Shown here piece by piece: positions 41,251 through 49,068 of a stretch of DNA of 64,000 bases. A model generated the notes under the pieces. That model was not told the origin of the DNA and searched no databases. It saw nothing but the letters and a program-made list of their open reading frames with translations. Made by a program: the position numbers and the translations under genes. Where the stretch lies: contig NZ_JAHUXH010000004.1 of the NCBI RefSeq assembly GCF_019219825.1, positions 62,001 to 126,000 on the forward strand. Reading direction: 5' to 3'. Every line of letters begins with the position of its first letter. Positions within the stretch are counted from its first letter, which is position 1. Source of the DNA: Streptomyces sp. TRM70350. Its GTDB lineage: Bacteria > Actinomycetota > Actinomycetes > Streptomycetales > Streptomycetaceae.

Positions 41251-43644
41251 GTGTTCTCGACTCAGGGGACTGTCCCAACCTCAGGGGCGCGGGGCTGTAC
41301 TGAATTTGCGGCTACCGCCGCGTGGGCGCGATCAACCACACGGCACCCGCAGTCGCCCACAAAGACCAGTCACCCCCTACGAGTCGCGATCCTCGGCGGC
41401 GGCCCCGGCGGCCTCTACGCCGCGGCCCTCCTCAAACGCCTCGACCCCACCCGCGACATCACCCTCTGGGAACGCAACGCCCCCGACGACACCTTCGGCT
41501 TCGGAGTCGTCCTCTCCGACGAAACCCTCGGCGGCATCGAGCACGCCGACCCACCCGTCTACGAGGCCCTGCAACAGCACTTCATCCGCTGGGACGACAT
41601 CGACATCGTCCACCGAGGAGTACGCCACACCTCCGGAGGCCACGGCTTCGCCGCCCTCGGCCGCAAACGCCTCCTGGAGATCCTGCACGCCCGCTGCCAC
41701 CACCTCGGCGTGGACCTCCGCTTCCGCACCGAGGCCCCACCCCCGGCCACACTCGCAAGCTCCCACGACCTCGTCATCGCCGCCGACGGAGTACACAGCA
41801 CCACCCGCGAGACCTACGCCGACGCGTTCCGCCCCCACATCACGACGCACCGCTGCCGCTACATCTGGCTCGCCGCCGACTTCCCCTTCGACGCCTTCCG
41901 CTTCGAGATCGCGGAGACCGAGCACGGCGTGATGCAACTGCACGGCTACCCCTACGCCCCCGACGCCTCCACCGTGATCGTCGAGATGCGCGAGGAGGTC
42001 TGGCACGAGGCCGGTTTCGACGAACTCGGCGAGCACGAGTCCGTCGAACGCTGCGCCAAGATCTTCGCGGACGCGCTCGGCGGCCGCCCGCTGAAGTCCA
42101 ACAACTCCACCTGGACCACCTTCCGCACGGTCGTCAACGAGAGCTGGTCGCACGGCAACGTCGTCCTCCTCGGCGACGCCGCCCACACCGCCCACTTCTC
42201 CATCGGCTCCGGCACCAAGCTCGCCGTCGAGGACGCCCTCGCCCTGGCCGCCTGCATCCAGGAACAGCCCTCGATCGAGAGGGCCCTGACCGCGTACGAG
42301 GAGGAGCGCAAGCCCGTCGTCGCCTCCACCCAGCGCGCGGCGCGGGCCAGCCTGGAGTGGTTCGAGAACCTCTCGCTGTACCTCGGCCAGCGCCCCCGTC
42401 AGTTCGCCTTCAACCTGCTCACCCGCAGCCGCCGCGTCACCCACGACAACCTCCGGCTGCGCGACGCGCACTTCACCGAGGCCGTGGAGCGCGAGTTCGG
42501 CTGCCCGCCCGGTACGCCCCCGATGTTCACCCCGTTCCGGCTGCGCGGCCTGACCCTGCGCAACCGGGTCGTGGTGTCGCCGATGGACATGTACTCGGCG
42601 GTCGACGGCGTCCCCGGCGACTTCCACCTCGTCCACCTCGGCGCCCGCGCGCTCGGGGGCGCCGGGCTGGTGATGACCGAGATGGTGTGCGTGAGCCCCG
42701 AGGGCCGGATCACTCCCGGCTGTGCGGGTCTGTACACCGGCAAGCAGGCCGAGGCGTGGCGGCGGATCACCGACTTCGTGCACAGCCGGGCACCCGGCAC
42801 CGGCATCGGCGTGCAGCTCGGTCACAGCGGGCGCAAGGGCTCCACCAAGCTCATGTGGGAGGGGATGGACGAGCCCCTCGACGACGGCAACTGGCCGCTC
42901 GTGGCCGCCTCCCCGCTGCCGTACAAGCCCGGCAGCCAGATCCCGCGCGAGCTGTCCCGTGCCCAGCTCACCGACATACGAGAACAGTTCACCGCCGCCG
43001 CCTGCCGTGCCGCGCGGGCCGGTTTCGACCTGCTCGAACTGCACTGCGCCCACGGCTATCTGCTCTCCGGCTTCCTCTCCCCGCTGACCAACCGGCGCAC
43101 CGACGCCTACGGCGGCTCGCTCGCCAAACGGCTCCGCTTCCCGCTGGAGGTCTTCGACGCCGTACGGGCCGTGTGGCCGGAGGAGCGGCCCATGACCGTG
43201 CGGATCTCGGCCACCGACTGGGCCGAGGGCGGCACCACGCCGGAGGAGGCCGTCGCGATCGCGCGGGCCTTCGCCGCGCACGGTGCCGACGCGATCGACG
43301 TGTCGACCGGGCAGGTGGTGGCCGAGGAGCGGCCGGAGTTCGGGCGGTCGTACCAGACGCCGTACGCGGACCGGATCCGGCACGAGGCGGGCGTCCCGGT
43401 GATCGCGGTCGGCGCGATCTCCTCCTGGGACGACGTCAACTCCCTGATCCTGGCGGGCCGCACGGACCTGTGCGCGCTGGCCCGCCCGCACCTGTACGAC
43501 CCGCACTGGACGCTGCACGCGGCCGCCGAGCAGGGGTACGACGGTCCGGGCGTCGTCTGGCCCGCTCCCTACCGGGCGGGCAGCCGACCACCCCGCACCG
43601 GACGCACCGACGCCCCCAAGCCCCGGTTGACGCTCAGCAGCTGA
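41251..43644 (+). CDS. Two-domain aryl-CoA monooxygenase/reductase (2-aminobenzoyl-CoA or salicylyl-CoA type)
   Basis: About 797 residues. The N-terminal flavin hydroxylase starts near residue 44 with LRVAILGGGPGGLYAAALLK, then WERNAPDDTFGFGVVLSDET and GDAAHTAHFSIGSGTKLAVE. The C-terminal half (from about 425, MFTPFRLRGLTLRNRVVVSP) is an Old Yellow Enzyme-like FMN reductase with ELHCAHGYLLSGFLSP and NRRTDAYGGS. This fusion is that of 2-aminobenzoyl-CoA monooxygenase/reductase and of salicylyl-CoA 5-hydroxylase. The true start is unclear: no start codon stands just before LRVAIL. GTG 41248/41251 after GGGGAGGT is the best in-frame choice but then 43 residues come from an intergenic repeat. Confidence 0.87.
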   Translation: MFSTQGTVPTSGARGCTEFAATAAWARSTTRHPQSPTKTSHPLRVAILGGGPGGLYAAALLKRLDPTRDITLWERNAPDDTFGFGVVLSDETLGGIEHADPPVYEALQQHFIRWDDIDIVHRGVRHTSGGHGFAALGRKRLLEILHARCHHLGVDLRFRTEAPPPATLASSHDLVIAADGVHSTTRETYADAFRPHITTHRCRYIWLAADFPFDAFRFEIAETEHGVMQLHGYPYAPDASTVIVEMREEVWHEAGFDELGEHESVERCAKIFADALGGRPLKSNNSTWTTFRTVVNESWSHGNVVLLGDAAHTAHFSIGSGTKLAVEDALALAACIQEQPSIERALTAYEEERKPVVASTQRAARASLEWFENLSLYLGQRPRQFAFNLLTRSRRVTHDNLRLRDAHFTEAVEREFGCPPGTPPMFTPFRLRGLTLRNRVVVSPMDMYSAVDGVPGDFHLVHLGARALGGAGLVMTEMVCVSPEGRITPGCAGLYTGKQAEAWRRITDFVHSRAPGTGIGVQLGHSGRKGSTKLMWEGMDEPLDDGNWPLVAASPLPYKPGSQIPRELSRAQLTDIREQFTAAACRAARAGFDLLELHCAHGYLLSGFLSPLTNRRTDAYGGSLAKRLRFPLEVFDAVRAVWPEERPMTVRISATDWAEGGTTPEEAVAIARAFAAHGADAIDVSTGQVVAEERPEFGRSYQTPYADRIRHEAGVPVIAVGAISSWDDVNSLILAGRTDLCALARPHLYDPHWTLHAAAEQGYDGPGVVWPAPYRAGSRPPRTGRTDAPKPRLTLSS
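41270..41370. repeat. Streptomyces-type intergenic repeat read through in-frame
   Basis: The stretch from AGGGGCGCGGGGCTGT through GCGGCTACCGCCGC to CACCCGCAGTCGCCCACA matches, from memory, a repeated intergenic element widespread in Streptomyces. It contains a hairpin, GCGGC-TACC-GCCGC. It has no stop in the frame of the downstream monooxygenase gene, and lies exactly where that gene's start should be. Boundaries are approximate. Confidence 0.6.
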
Positions 43645-43664
43645 GGCGTGGTGGTCAGGTGCGG

Positions 43665-44477
43665 TCAGAGGCCCGCGAAGACCGCCCCCGCGTCCCGCAG
43701 CCGTTCGTGCAGCCCCTGGAACACCGCCGCCGAGCGGACACCCGGCCAGTTCGCGGGCAGCAGGCTCGCCGGCAGGCCGGGGTCGGCGTACGGCAGATGA
43801 CGCCAGGAGTCCAGGGCGAGGAGGTAGTCGCGGTAGGCCTCCTCGGGCGGGGTGTCCGTGCGCCGCTCCCACTCGTGCAGCACGCGCGCGTGCCGGTCGA
43901 GGAACGCCTCGTGCTGCTTGGCGATCGCGGCCAGGTCCCACCAGCGGGCGACCGCCTCGACGGTCGGCGCGAAGCCCAGGTGCTCGCCGCGGAAGAGGTC
44001 GACGTACGCATCGAGGCGCAGCCGCTGCAGAGTGTGCCGGGTCTCCTCGTAGAGCCGGGCGGGGGCGATCCACACGCCGGGTGAGGCCGTGCCGAAGCCG
44101 AGCCCGGCCAGGCGGGAGCGCAGCACGTGCCGCTTCTGGCGTTCCGACTCCGGCACGGAGAACACCGCGAGCACCCAGCCCTCGTCCTCGGGCGGCACGG
44201 TGGCGTAGATGCGCCGGTCGCCGTCGTCGAGCAACTGACGGGCGTCCGGGGAGAGTTCGTAACCGGCCGCGCCCTGTTCGGTGCGGGCCGGGACGAGCAG
44301 GCCGCGCCGCTTGAGCCGGGACACCGACGAGCGCACCGAGGGCGCGTCCACCCCGACCGCGGCCAGCAGCCGGATCAGTTCGGCGACCGGCACCGGGCCG
44401 GGCATGAAGCGGCCGTACGCGCCGTAGAGCGTGACGATGAGAGACCGTGGAGCGTGCTGGTCGGACACGTTGATCAT
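43665..44477 (-). CDS. paaX: PaaX-family transcriptional regulator
   Basis: 270 residues. The N-terminal PaaX winged-helix has RSLIVTLYGAYGRFMPGPVP and APSVRSSVSRLKRRGLLVPA; the C-terminal PaaX domain has YEETRHTLQRLRLDAYVDLF and RDYLLALDSWRHLPYADPGL. PaaX proteins sense aryl-CoA thioesters and repress their catabolic genes. It lies 15 bases after the CoA ligase gene on the same strand and faces the monooxygenase operon tail-to-tail, so control of both operons by the CoA thioester is likely. GTG 44468 is an alternative start. Confidence 0.9.
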   Translation of the reverse strand: MINVSDQHAPRSLIVTLYGAYGRFMPGPVPVAELIRLLAAVGVDAPSVRSSVSRLKRRGLLVPARTEQGAAGYELSPDARQLLDDGDRRIYATVPPEDEGWVLAVFSVPESERQKRHVLRSRLAGLGFGTASPGVWIAPARLYEETRHTLQRLRLDAYVDLFRGEHLGFAPTVEAVARWWDLAAIAKQHEAFLDRHARVLHEWERRTDTPPEEAYRDYLLALDSWRHLPYADPGLPASLLPANWPGVRSAAVFQGLHERLRDAGAVFAGL

Positions 44478-44492
44478 CTTAAGTCGTACGGA

Positions 44493-46097
44493 TCACTGCT
44501 GGTCACCTTCGGTGCGCAGCCGGAACCGCTGAAGCTTTCCGGTCGCGGTGCGCGGAAGGGCGTCCAGGAAGACCATCTCACGGGGGCATTTGTAGGGCGC
44601 GAGTTCCGACCTGACGAAGGCGCGCAGGGCCTCGGCGTCCCGTTCGGCGCCCTCCTTGAGCACGGCGTACGCCACCACCGCCATGCCACGCTCCTCGTCG
44701 GGCCGGCCGACGACCGCCGCCTCCACCACGTCCGGGTGCCGCAGCAGCGCGTCCTCGACCTCGGGTCCGGCGATGTTGTAACCGGCCGAGATGATCATGT
44801 CGTCGGCGCGGGCGACGTACCGGAAGTAGCCGTCGGGCTCGCGGACGTAGGTGTCGCCGGTGACGTTCCAGCCGTCCCGCACGTACTCCCGCTGCCGTGG
44901 GTCGGCGAGATACCGGCAGCCGACCGGGCCGCGCACGGCCAGCAGCCCCGGCTCGCCGTCGGGCAGTTCGCGCCCCTCGTCGTCGACCACGCGCGCGTCC
45001 CAGCCGGGGACGGGGACACCAGTGGTCCCGGGCCTGATGTGCTCGTCGGCCGCCGAGATGAAGATGTGCAGCAGCTCGGTGGCGCCGATGCCGTTGATGA
45101 CGCGCAGCCCGGTGCGCTCGTGCCAGTCCTGCCAGGTGGCCGCGGGCAGGTTCTCCCCGGCCGAGACACAGCGGCGCAGGGACGTCAGATCGTGGCCGTC
45201 GAGCTCGCCCAGCATGGCGCGGTACGCCGTCGGCGCGGTGAACAGCACCGACACCCGGTGCTCGGCGATCGCGGGCAGCAGCTGCTTCGGGCCCGCCTGT
45301 TCGAGCAGCAGCGCACTGGCCCCGGCCCGTAACGGGAAGACGACGAGACCGCCGAGGCCGAAGGTGAAGCCGAGCGGGGGACTGCCCGCGAAGACGTCGT
45401 CGCTGTGGGGGCGCAGCACATGCTTCGAGAAGGTGTCCGCGATCGCCAGCACATCCCGGTGGAAGTGCATGCACCCTTTCGGGCGGCCGGTGGTGCCGGA
45501 GGTGAACGCGATCAGCGCCACGTCGTCGGCCGCGGTGTCCACGGCCGGGTACGGCGTGCCGGGCGCCGGGAGGTTGAGGAGGTCGTCGGGCGCGTCACCG
45601 TCGTACGTCGTGATCCGCAGATCCGGTATCTCCGCCTTGGCGAGGTCGTCGACGGCCCGGATGTCGCACAGCGCGTGCCGGACGCGGGCGATCTCGCAGA
45701 TCGTGCTCAGCTCGTGCGGGCGCTGCTGGGCCAGCACGGTGACGGCGACCGCGCCCGCCTTCAGCACCGCCAGCCAGCAGGCGGCCAGCCAGGGCGTGGT
45801 CGGGCCGCGCAGCAGGACGCGATGGCCGGGGACGATGCCGAGACCGGTGGTGAGGACGTGCGCGAGCCGGTCCACGCGGGCGCGCAGGTCGCCGTACGTC
45901 CAGGCGGGGCCGTGCGGGGTGTGGAACACCGGGCGGTCGTCGGGTGGGCCGTGGAGCAGTTCGGCGGCGCAGTTCAGCCGTTCGGGGTAGCGCAGCTCCG
46001 GCAGGTCGAAGCGGAGTTCGGGCCACTCGTCGCGCGGGGGGAGGTGGTCGCCCGCGAAGGTGTCGACGTGGGCGGAACGGATCGGACGGTCGTCCAT
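44493..46097 (-). CDS. Aryl-CoA ligase, benzoate/2-aminobenzoate-CoA ligase family
   Basis: 534 residues of the ANL superfamily. The ATP-binding motif is IAFTSGTTGRPKGCMHFHRD; later motifs are NGIGATELLHIF, WNVTGDTYVREPDGYFRYVA, ADDMIISAGYNIAGPEVEDA and the catalytic Lys in LPRTATGKLQRFRL. The sequence resembles benzoate- and 2-aminobenzoate-CoA ligases. It would make the CoA thioester used by the monooxygenase/reductase. I chose ATG at 46097 because AAGGGGG lies at the correct distance upstream; an open frame continues further upstream without support. It shares a promoter region with the divergent acyl-CoA dehydrogenase. Confidence 0.88.
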   Translation of the reverse strand: MDDRPIRSAHVDTFAGDHLPPRDEWPELRFDLPELRYPERLNCAAELLHGPPDDRPVFHTPHGPAWTYGDLRARVDRLAHVLTTGLGIVPGHRVLLRGPTTPWLAACWLAVLKAGAVAVTVLAQQRPHELSTICEIARVRHALCDIRAVDDLAKAEIPDLRITTYDGDAPDDLLNLPAPGTPYPAVDTAADDVALIAFTSGTTGRPKGCMHFHRDVLAIADTFSKHVLRPHSDDVFAGSPPLGFTFGLGGLVVFPLRAGASALLLEQAGPKQLLPAIAEHRVSVLFTAPTAYRAMLGELDGHDLTSLRRCVSAGENLPAATWQDWHERTGLRVINGIGATELLHIFISAADEHIRPGTTGVPVPGWDARVVDDEGRELPDGEPGLLAVRGPVGCRYLADPRQREYVRDGWNVTGDTYVREPDGYFRYVARADDMIISAGYNIAGPEVEDALLRHPDVVEAAVVGRPDEERGMAVVAYAVLKEGAERDAEALRAFVRSELAPYKCPREMVFLDALPRTATGKLQRFRLRTEGDQQ

Positions 46098-46158
46098 GGT
46101 GGTTCGCCCCCTTGCCTGGTGGGCGTCGTGGCGGGCGTCGTGGTGCGCTCGCACCAGG

Positions 46159-46199
46159 AGCGTATCGTGTTGGTGACGGCAGTCAATGGGACGCGATAC
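46159..46199. promoter_or_regulatory. Divergent promoter region with inverted repeat (CoA ligase / acyl-CoA dehydrogenase)
   Basis: On the minus strand TTGACT (complement of 46181-46186) and TACGCT (complement of 46159-46164) form a promoter with a 16-base spacer for the ligase-paaX pair. GTATCGTGT (46162-46170) and ACGCGATAC (46191-46199) are 9-bp arms with one mismatch, separated by 20 bases. They bracket the promoter and are candidate PaaX sites. Confidence 0.5.
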
Positions 46200-46234
46200 C
46201 GTCGGGTGAGACCGCTCCGGAGGGAGGACCGGCA

Positions 46235-47713
46235 GTGCCCGCATTCTCACTCGAACCGGAACAAGCCGCCTGGTGCGCGGAGCTGCGCACGCTCGCCGCC
46301 GAACGGCTGCGCCCGCTCGCCGAGAAGGGCGAACCCGGCCACGTCAACCGCCTCCTCGTCACCGAACTCGGCCGCCTCGGACTGCTGGACCGCCTCTTCA
46401 CCTCCGGCGCCCTCGACCTCTGCCTGATGCGCGAGTCCCTCGCCTACGCCTGCACCGAGGCCGAGACCGCCCTCGCCCTCCAGGGCCTGGGCGCCCACCC
46501 CGTCCACGCCCACGGCACACCGGAACAGCGCGACCGCTGGCTGCCCGGGGTACGCGAGGGCAGCGTGGTGGCGGCCTTCGCGCTGAGCGAGCCGGGCGCG
46601 GGCTCGGACGCGGCGGCGCTGTCCCTGAGGGCCGAGCCGGAGGAGGCCGTCGCGGGAGGCCCACCGGACGACGACGCCCGCGACGCCCGCTCCGCGTGCT
46701 CCTCCGCGGAGGCCGGTGGTCCGGCGCGTGGTGGTGGTTCGGTGGGTGAGCCCGGTCGTCCGGCGCGTGGCGGGGCTTCGGGGGTTGGGGTCGGTGGTCT
46801 GCCGCGAGGTGCCGCTTCGGGGGGCGAGCCTGGTGCTCTGCCGCCTGGCGGCGCTTCGGGCGGTGGGGCCGGTGATCTGCCGCGCGGCGCTGCATCGGTG
46901 GGTGGGTCCGGTGGCGTGGGGCCTCGTGCCGCTGCGGTCGCGCAGCCGCGTGTTCCGCCGCCCGGCGCTTCGCTCGCCGCCGAGGCCGACGGCTCCCGTC
47001 GGTGGCGGCTCAGCGGTGAGAAGTGCTGGATCTCCAACGCCCCCGAGGCCGATTTCTACACCGTCTTCGCGCGTACGACTCCGGACGCGGGCGCCCGCGG
47101 AGTCACCGCCTTCCTCGTGCCGGCCGACCGGCCCGGCCTCACCGGCACCGGGCTCGACATGCTCTCCCCGCACCCCATCGGGACCCTGCACTTCGACGCC
47201 GTGCCCGTCACCGCCGACGACGTGCTCGGTGAGGTCGACCGGGGCTTCCGGGTCGCCATGGGCACGCTCAACCTGTTCCGGCCCAGCGTCGGCGCCTTCG
47301 CCGTCGGGATGGCGCAGGCCGCGCTGGACGCCAGCCTCGCGCACACCGCCCGACGGGACGCGTTCGGCGGCAAGCTGAGGGACCTTCAGGCCGTCGCCCA
47401 CCAGGTCGCCGAGATGGCCGTACGCACGGAGGCCGCCCGCCTGATGGTGTACGCGGCGGCGACGGCGTACGACGAAGGCGCGGACGGCGTCCCGAAGCGG
47501 GCCGCGATGGCGAAACTGCTCGCCACCGAGACGGCGCAGTACGTCGTCGACAGGGCGGTCCAGTTGCACGGCGCGCGGGCGCTGCGCCGCGGCCATCTGC
47601 TCGAACACCTCTACCGCGAGGTGCGCGCCCCGCGCGTCTACGAAGGGGCGAGCGAGGTCCAACGCGGCATCATCGCCAAGGAGTTGTACGCCACCCCGGA
47701 GGCCCGACCGTGA
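46235..47713 (+). CDS. Acyl-CoA dehydrogenase with a 13-residue tandem-repeat insertion
   Basis: 492 residues; the family is usually near 380. The normal parts are VAAFALSEPGAGSDAAALSL, RWRLSGEKCWISNAPEADFY, HPIGTLHFDAVPVTADDVLG and the C-terminal LHGARALRRGHLLEHLYREV and RAPRVYEGASEVQRGIIAKE. Between SDAAALSLRAEPEE and RWRLSGEKCW about 110 extra residues occur, mostly Gly, Ala, Pro and Arg in 13-residue units. That site is a beta-domain loop near the active site. GTG 46235 follows GGAGGGAGGA. It may oxidise a ring-derived CoA ester; the RidA gene overlaps its stop. Confidence 0.87.
   Translation: MPAFSLEPEQAAWCAELRTLAAERLRPLAEKGEPGHVNRLLVTELGRLGLLDRLFTSGALDLCLMRESLAYACTEAETALALQGLGAHPVHAHGTPEQRDRWLPGVREGSVVAAFALSEPGAGSDAAALSLRAEPEEAVAGGPPDDDARDARSACSSAEAGGPARGGGSVGEPGRPARGGASGVGVGGLPRGAASGGEPGALPPGGASGGGAGDLPRGAASVGGSGGVGPRAAAVAQPRVPPPGASLAAEADGSRRWRLSGEKCWISNAPEADFYTVFARTTPDAGARGVTAFLVPADRPGLTGTGLDMLSPHPIGTLHFDAVPVTADDVLGEVDRGFRVAMGTLNLFRPSVGAFAVGMAQAALDASLAHTARRDAFGGKLRDLQAVAHQVAEMAVRTEAARLMVYAAATAYDEGADGVPKRAAMAKLLATETAQYVVDRAVQLHGARALRRGHLLEHLYREVRAPRVYEGASEVQRGIIAKELYATPEARP
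46715..46987 (+). repeat. Seven degenerate 39-bp tandem units inside the acyl-CoA dehydrogenase gene
   Basis: Each unit encodes 13 residues of the pattern G-x-L/P-P/A-R-G-A/G-A-S-G-G-x-P, for example GGLPRGAASGGEP and GDLPRGAASVGGS. Five copies are clear and the last two diverged. The unit keeps the frame, so the array expands or shrinks without breaking the gene. G-rich on the plus strand. Confidence 0.9.
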
Positions 47714-48108
47714 CCGCCGAGCGCATCGACCCGCCCGGCCTCTCCCCGGCCACCGGCTTCTCGCACGCCGTCGTCGCCACCGGCTCCCGGCTGGTCTTCC
47801 TGGCGGGCCAGACCGCCCTCGACGCCGACGGCAAGATCACCGGCGACACCCTGCCCGAACAGTTCGAGCGGGCGCTCGGCAACCTGCTGACCGCCCTGCG
47901 CGCGGCCGGCGGCACCCCGTCCGACCTCGCTCGCGTCACCGTCTACGCCACCGACGTCGCCGCCTACCGCGCCCACGCCCCGGAACTGGGCCGCGTCTGG
48001 CGGAGCCTGGCCGGACGGGACTACCCGGCGATGGCGGTCGTGGAGGTCGTACGGCTGTGGGACGAGGCGGCGATGGTGGAGCTGGACGGATTCGCCGTGC
48101 TGACGTGA
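47710..48108 (+). CDS. RidA-family enamine/imine deaminase
   Basis: A 132-residue RidA (YjgF/YER057c) protein: FSHAVVATGSRLVFLAGQTA, EQFERALGNLLTALRAAGG, RVTVYATDVAAYRAHAPELG and the final AMVELDGFAVLT. RidA proteins hydrolyse reactive enamines and imines to ketones and ammonia. In this cluster it fits removal of the amino group from a ring-reduced 2-aminobenzoyl-CoA product. The Arg that contacts the substrate carboxylate in RidA proteins is not in its usual place, so a divergent subfamily is possible. GTG 47710 overlaps the dehydrogenase stop by four bases. Confidence 0.85.
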   Translation: MTAERIDPPGLSPATGFSHAVVATGSRLVFLAGQTALDADGKITGDTLPEQFERALGNLLTALRAAGGTPSDLARVTVYATDVAAYRAHAPELGRVWRSLAGRDYPAMAVVEVVRLWDEAAMVELDGFAVLT

Positions 48109-48260
48109 CGCCAGGGCGCGACCACGCGGCACCGTCGGGCCGGGAGCACGAAGGCCGGTGGGGACACCTGGCGCACCTCCACGGTCGTACGTCCGTCCGT
48201 AAGCCCACGCCACCCGGACGGCGACCGGACGGCCGGGTGGACTCGCCACCGAAGGGGTGA

Positions 48261-48803
<543 letters not shown>

Positions 48804-48868
48804 CCGGACTCCGCGCTCCCGGGTGCGTCCGCGCCTGCCGCCGGACGGCACGCTGCGGTGCCACGGCA

Positions 48869-48904
48869 AGAGCCCCCGAAGGCCGAAGCCTTTCGGGGGC
48901 TCTC
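48869..48904. terminator. Terminator hairpin after the DUF6299-like gene
   Basis: AGAGCCCCCGAAGG and CCTTTCGGGGGCTCT form a long stem (one bulged base) with a short loop, 66 bases after the stop at 48803. The 164 bases from here to 49068 hold no gene; TTGACC at 48973-48978 may be the -35 of the toxin gene. Confidence 0.75.
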
Positions 48905-49068
48905 GCACGGTTCCGGCGGAGCAGCCGACGAGGGTGATGTGCCCGTCGCCGCGGCCGCGGCCGGAGTGCGCCTTGACCATGCATCAGATAGGGGTGCGGA
49001 ATTTATGTGATCATGCTGCGGCGAATTCCGTCGGTGGTCCGCACCGACACACAAGGGAGCCCATTTCT

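Noticed and set aside
46098..46250. N-terminal extension of the CoA ligase up to 46250
   Set aside because: The extension has no family similarity and would cover the divergent promoter; the start at 46097 has a good ribosome binding site.
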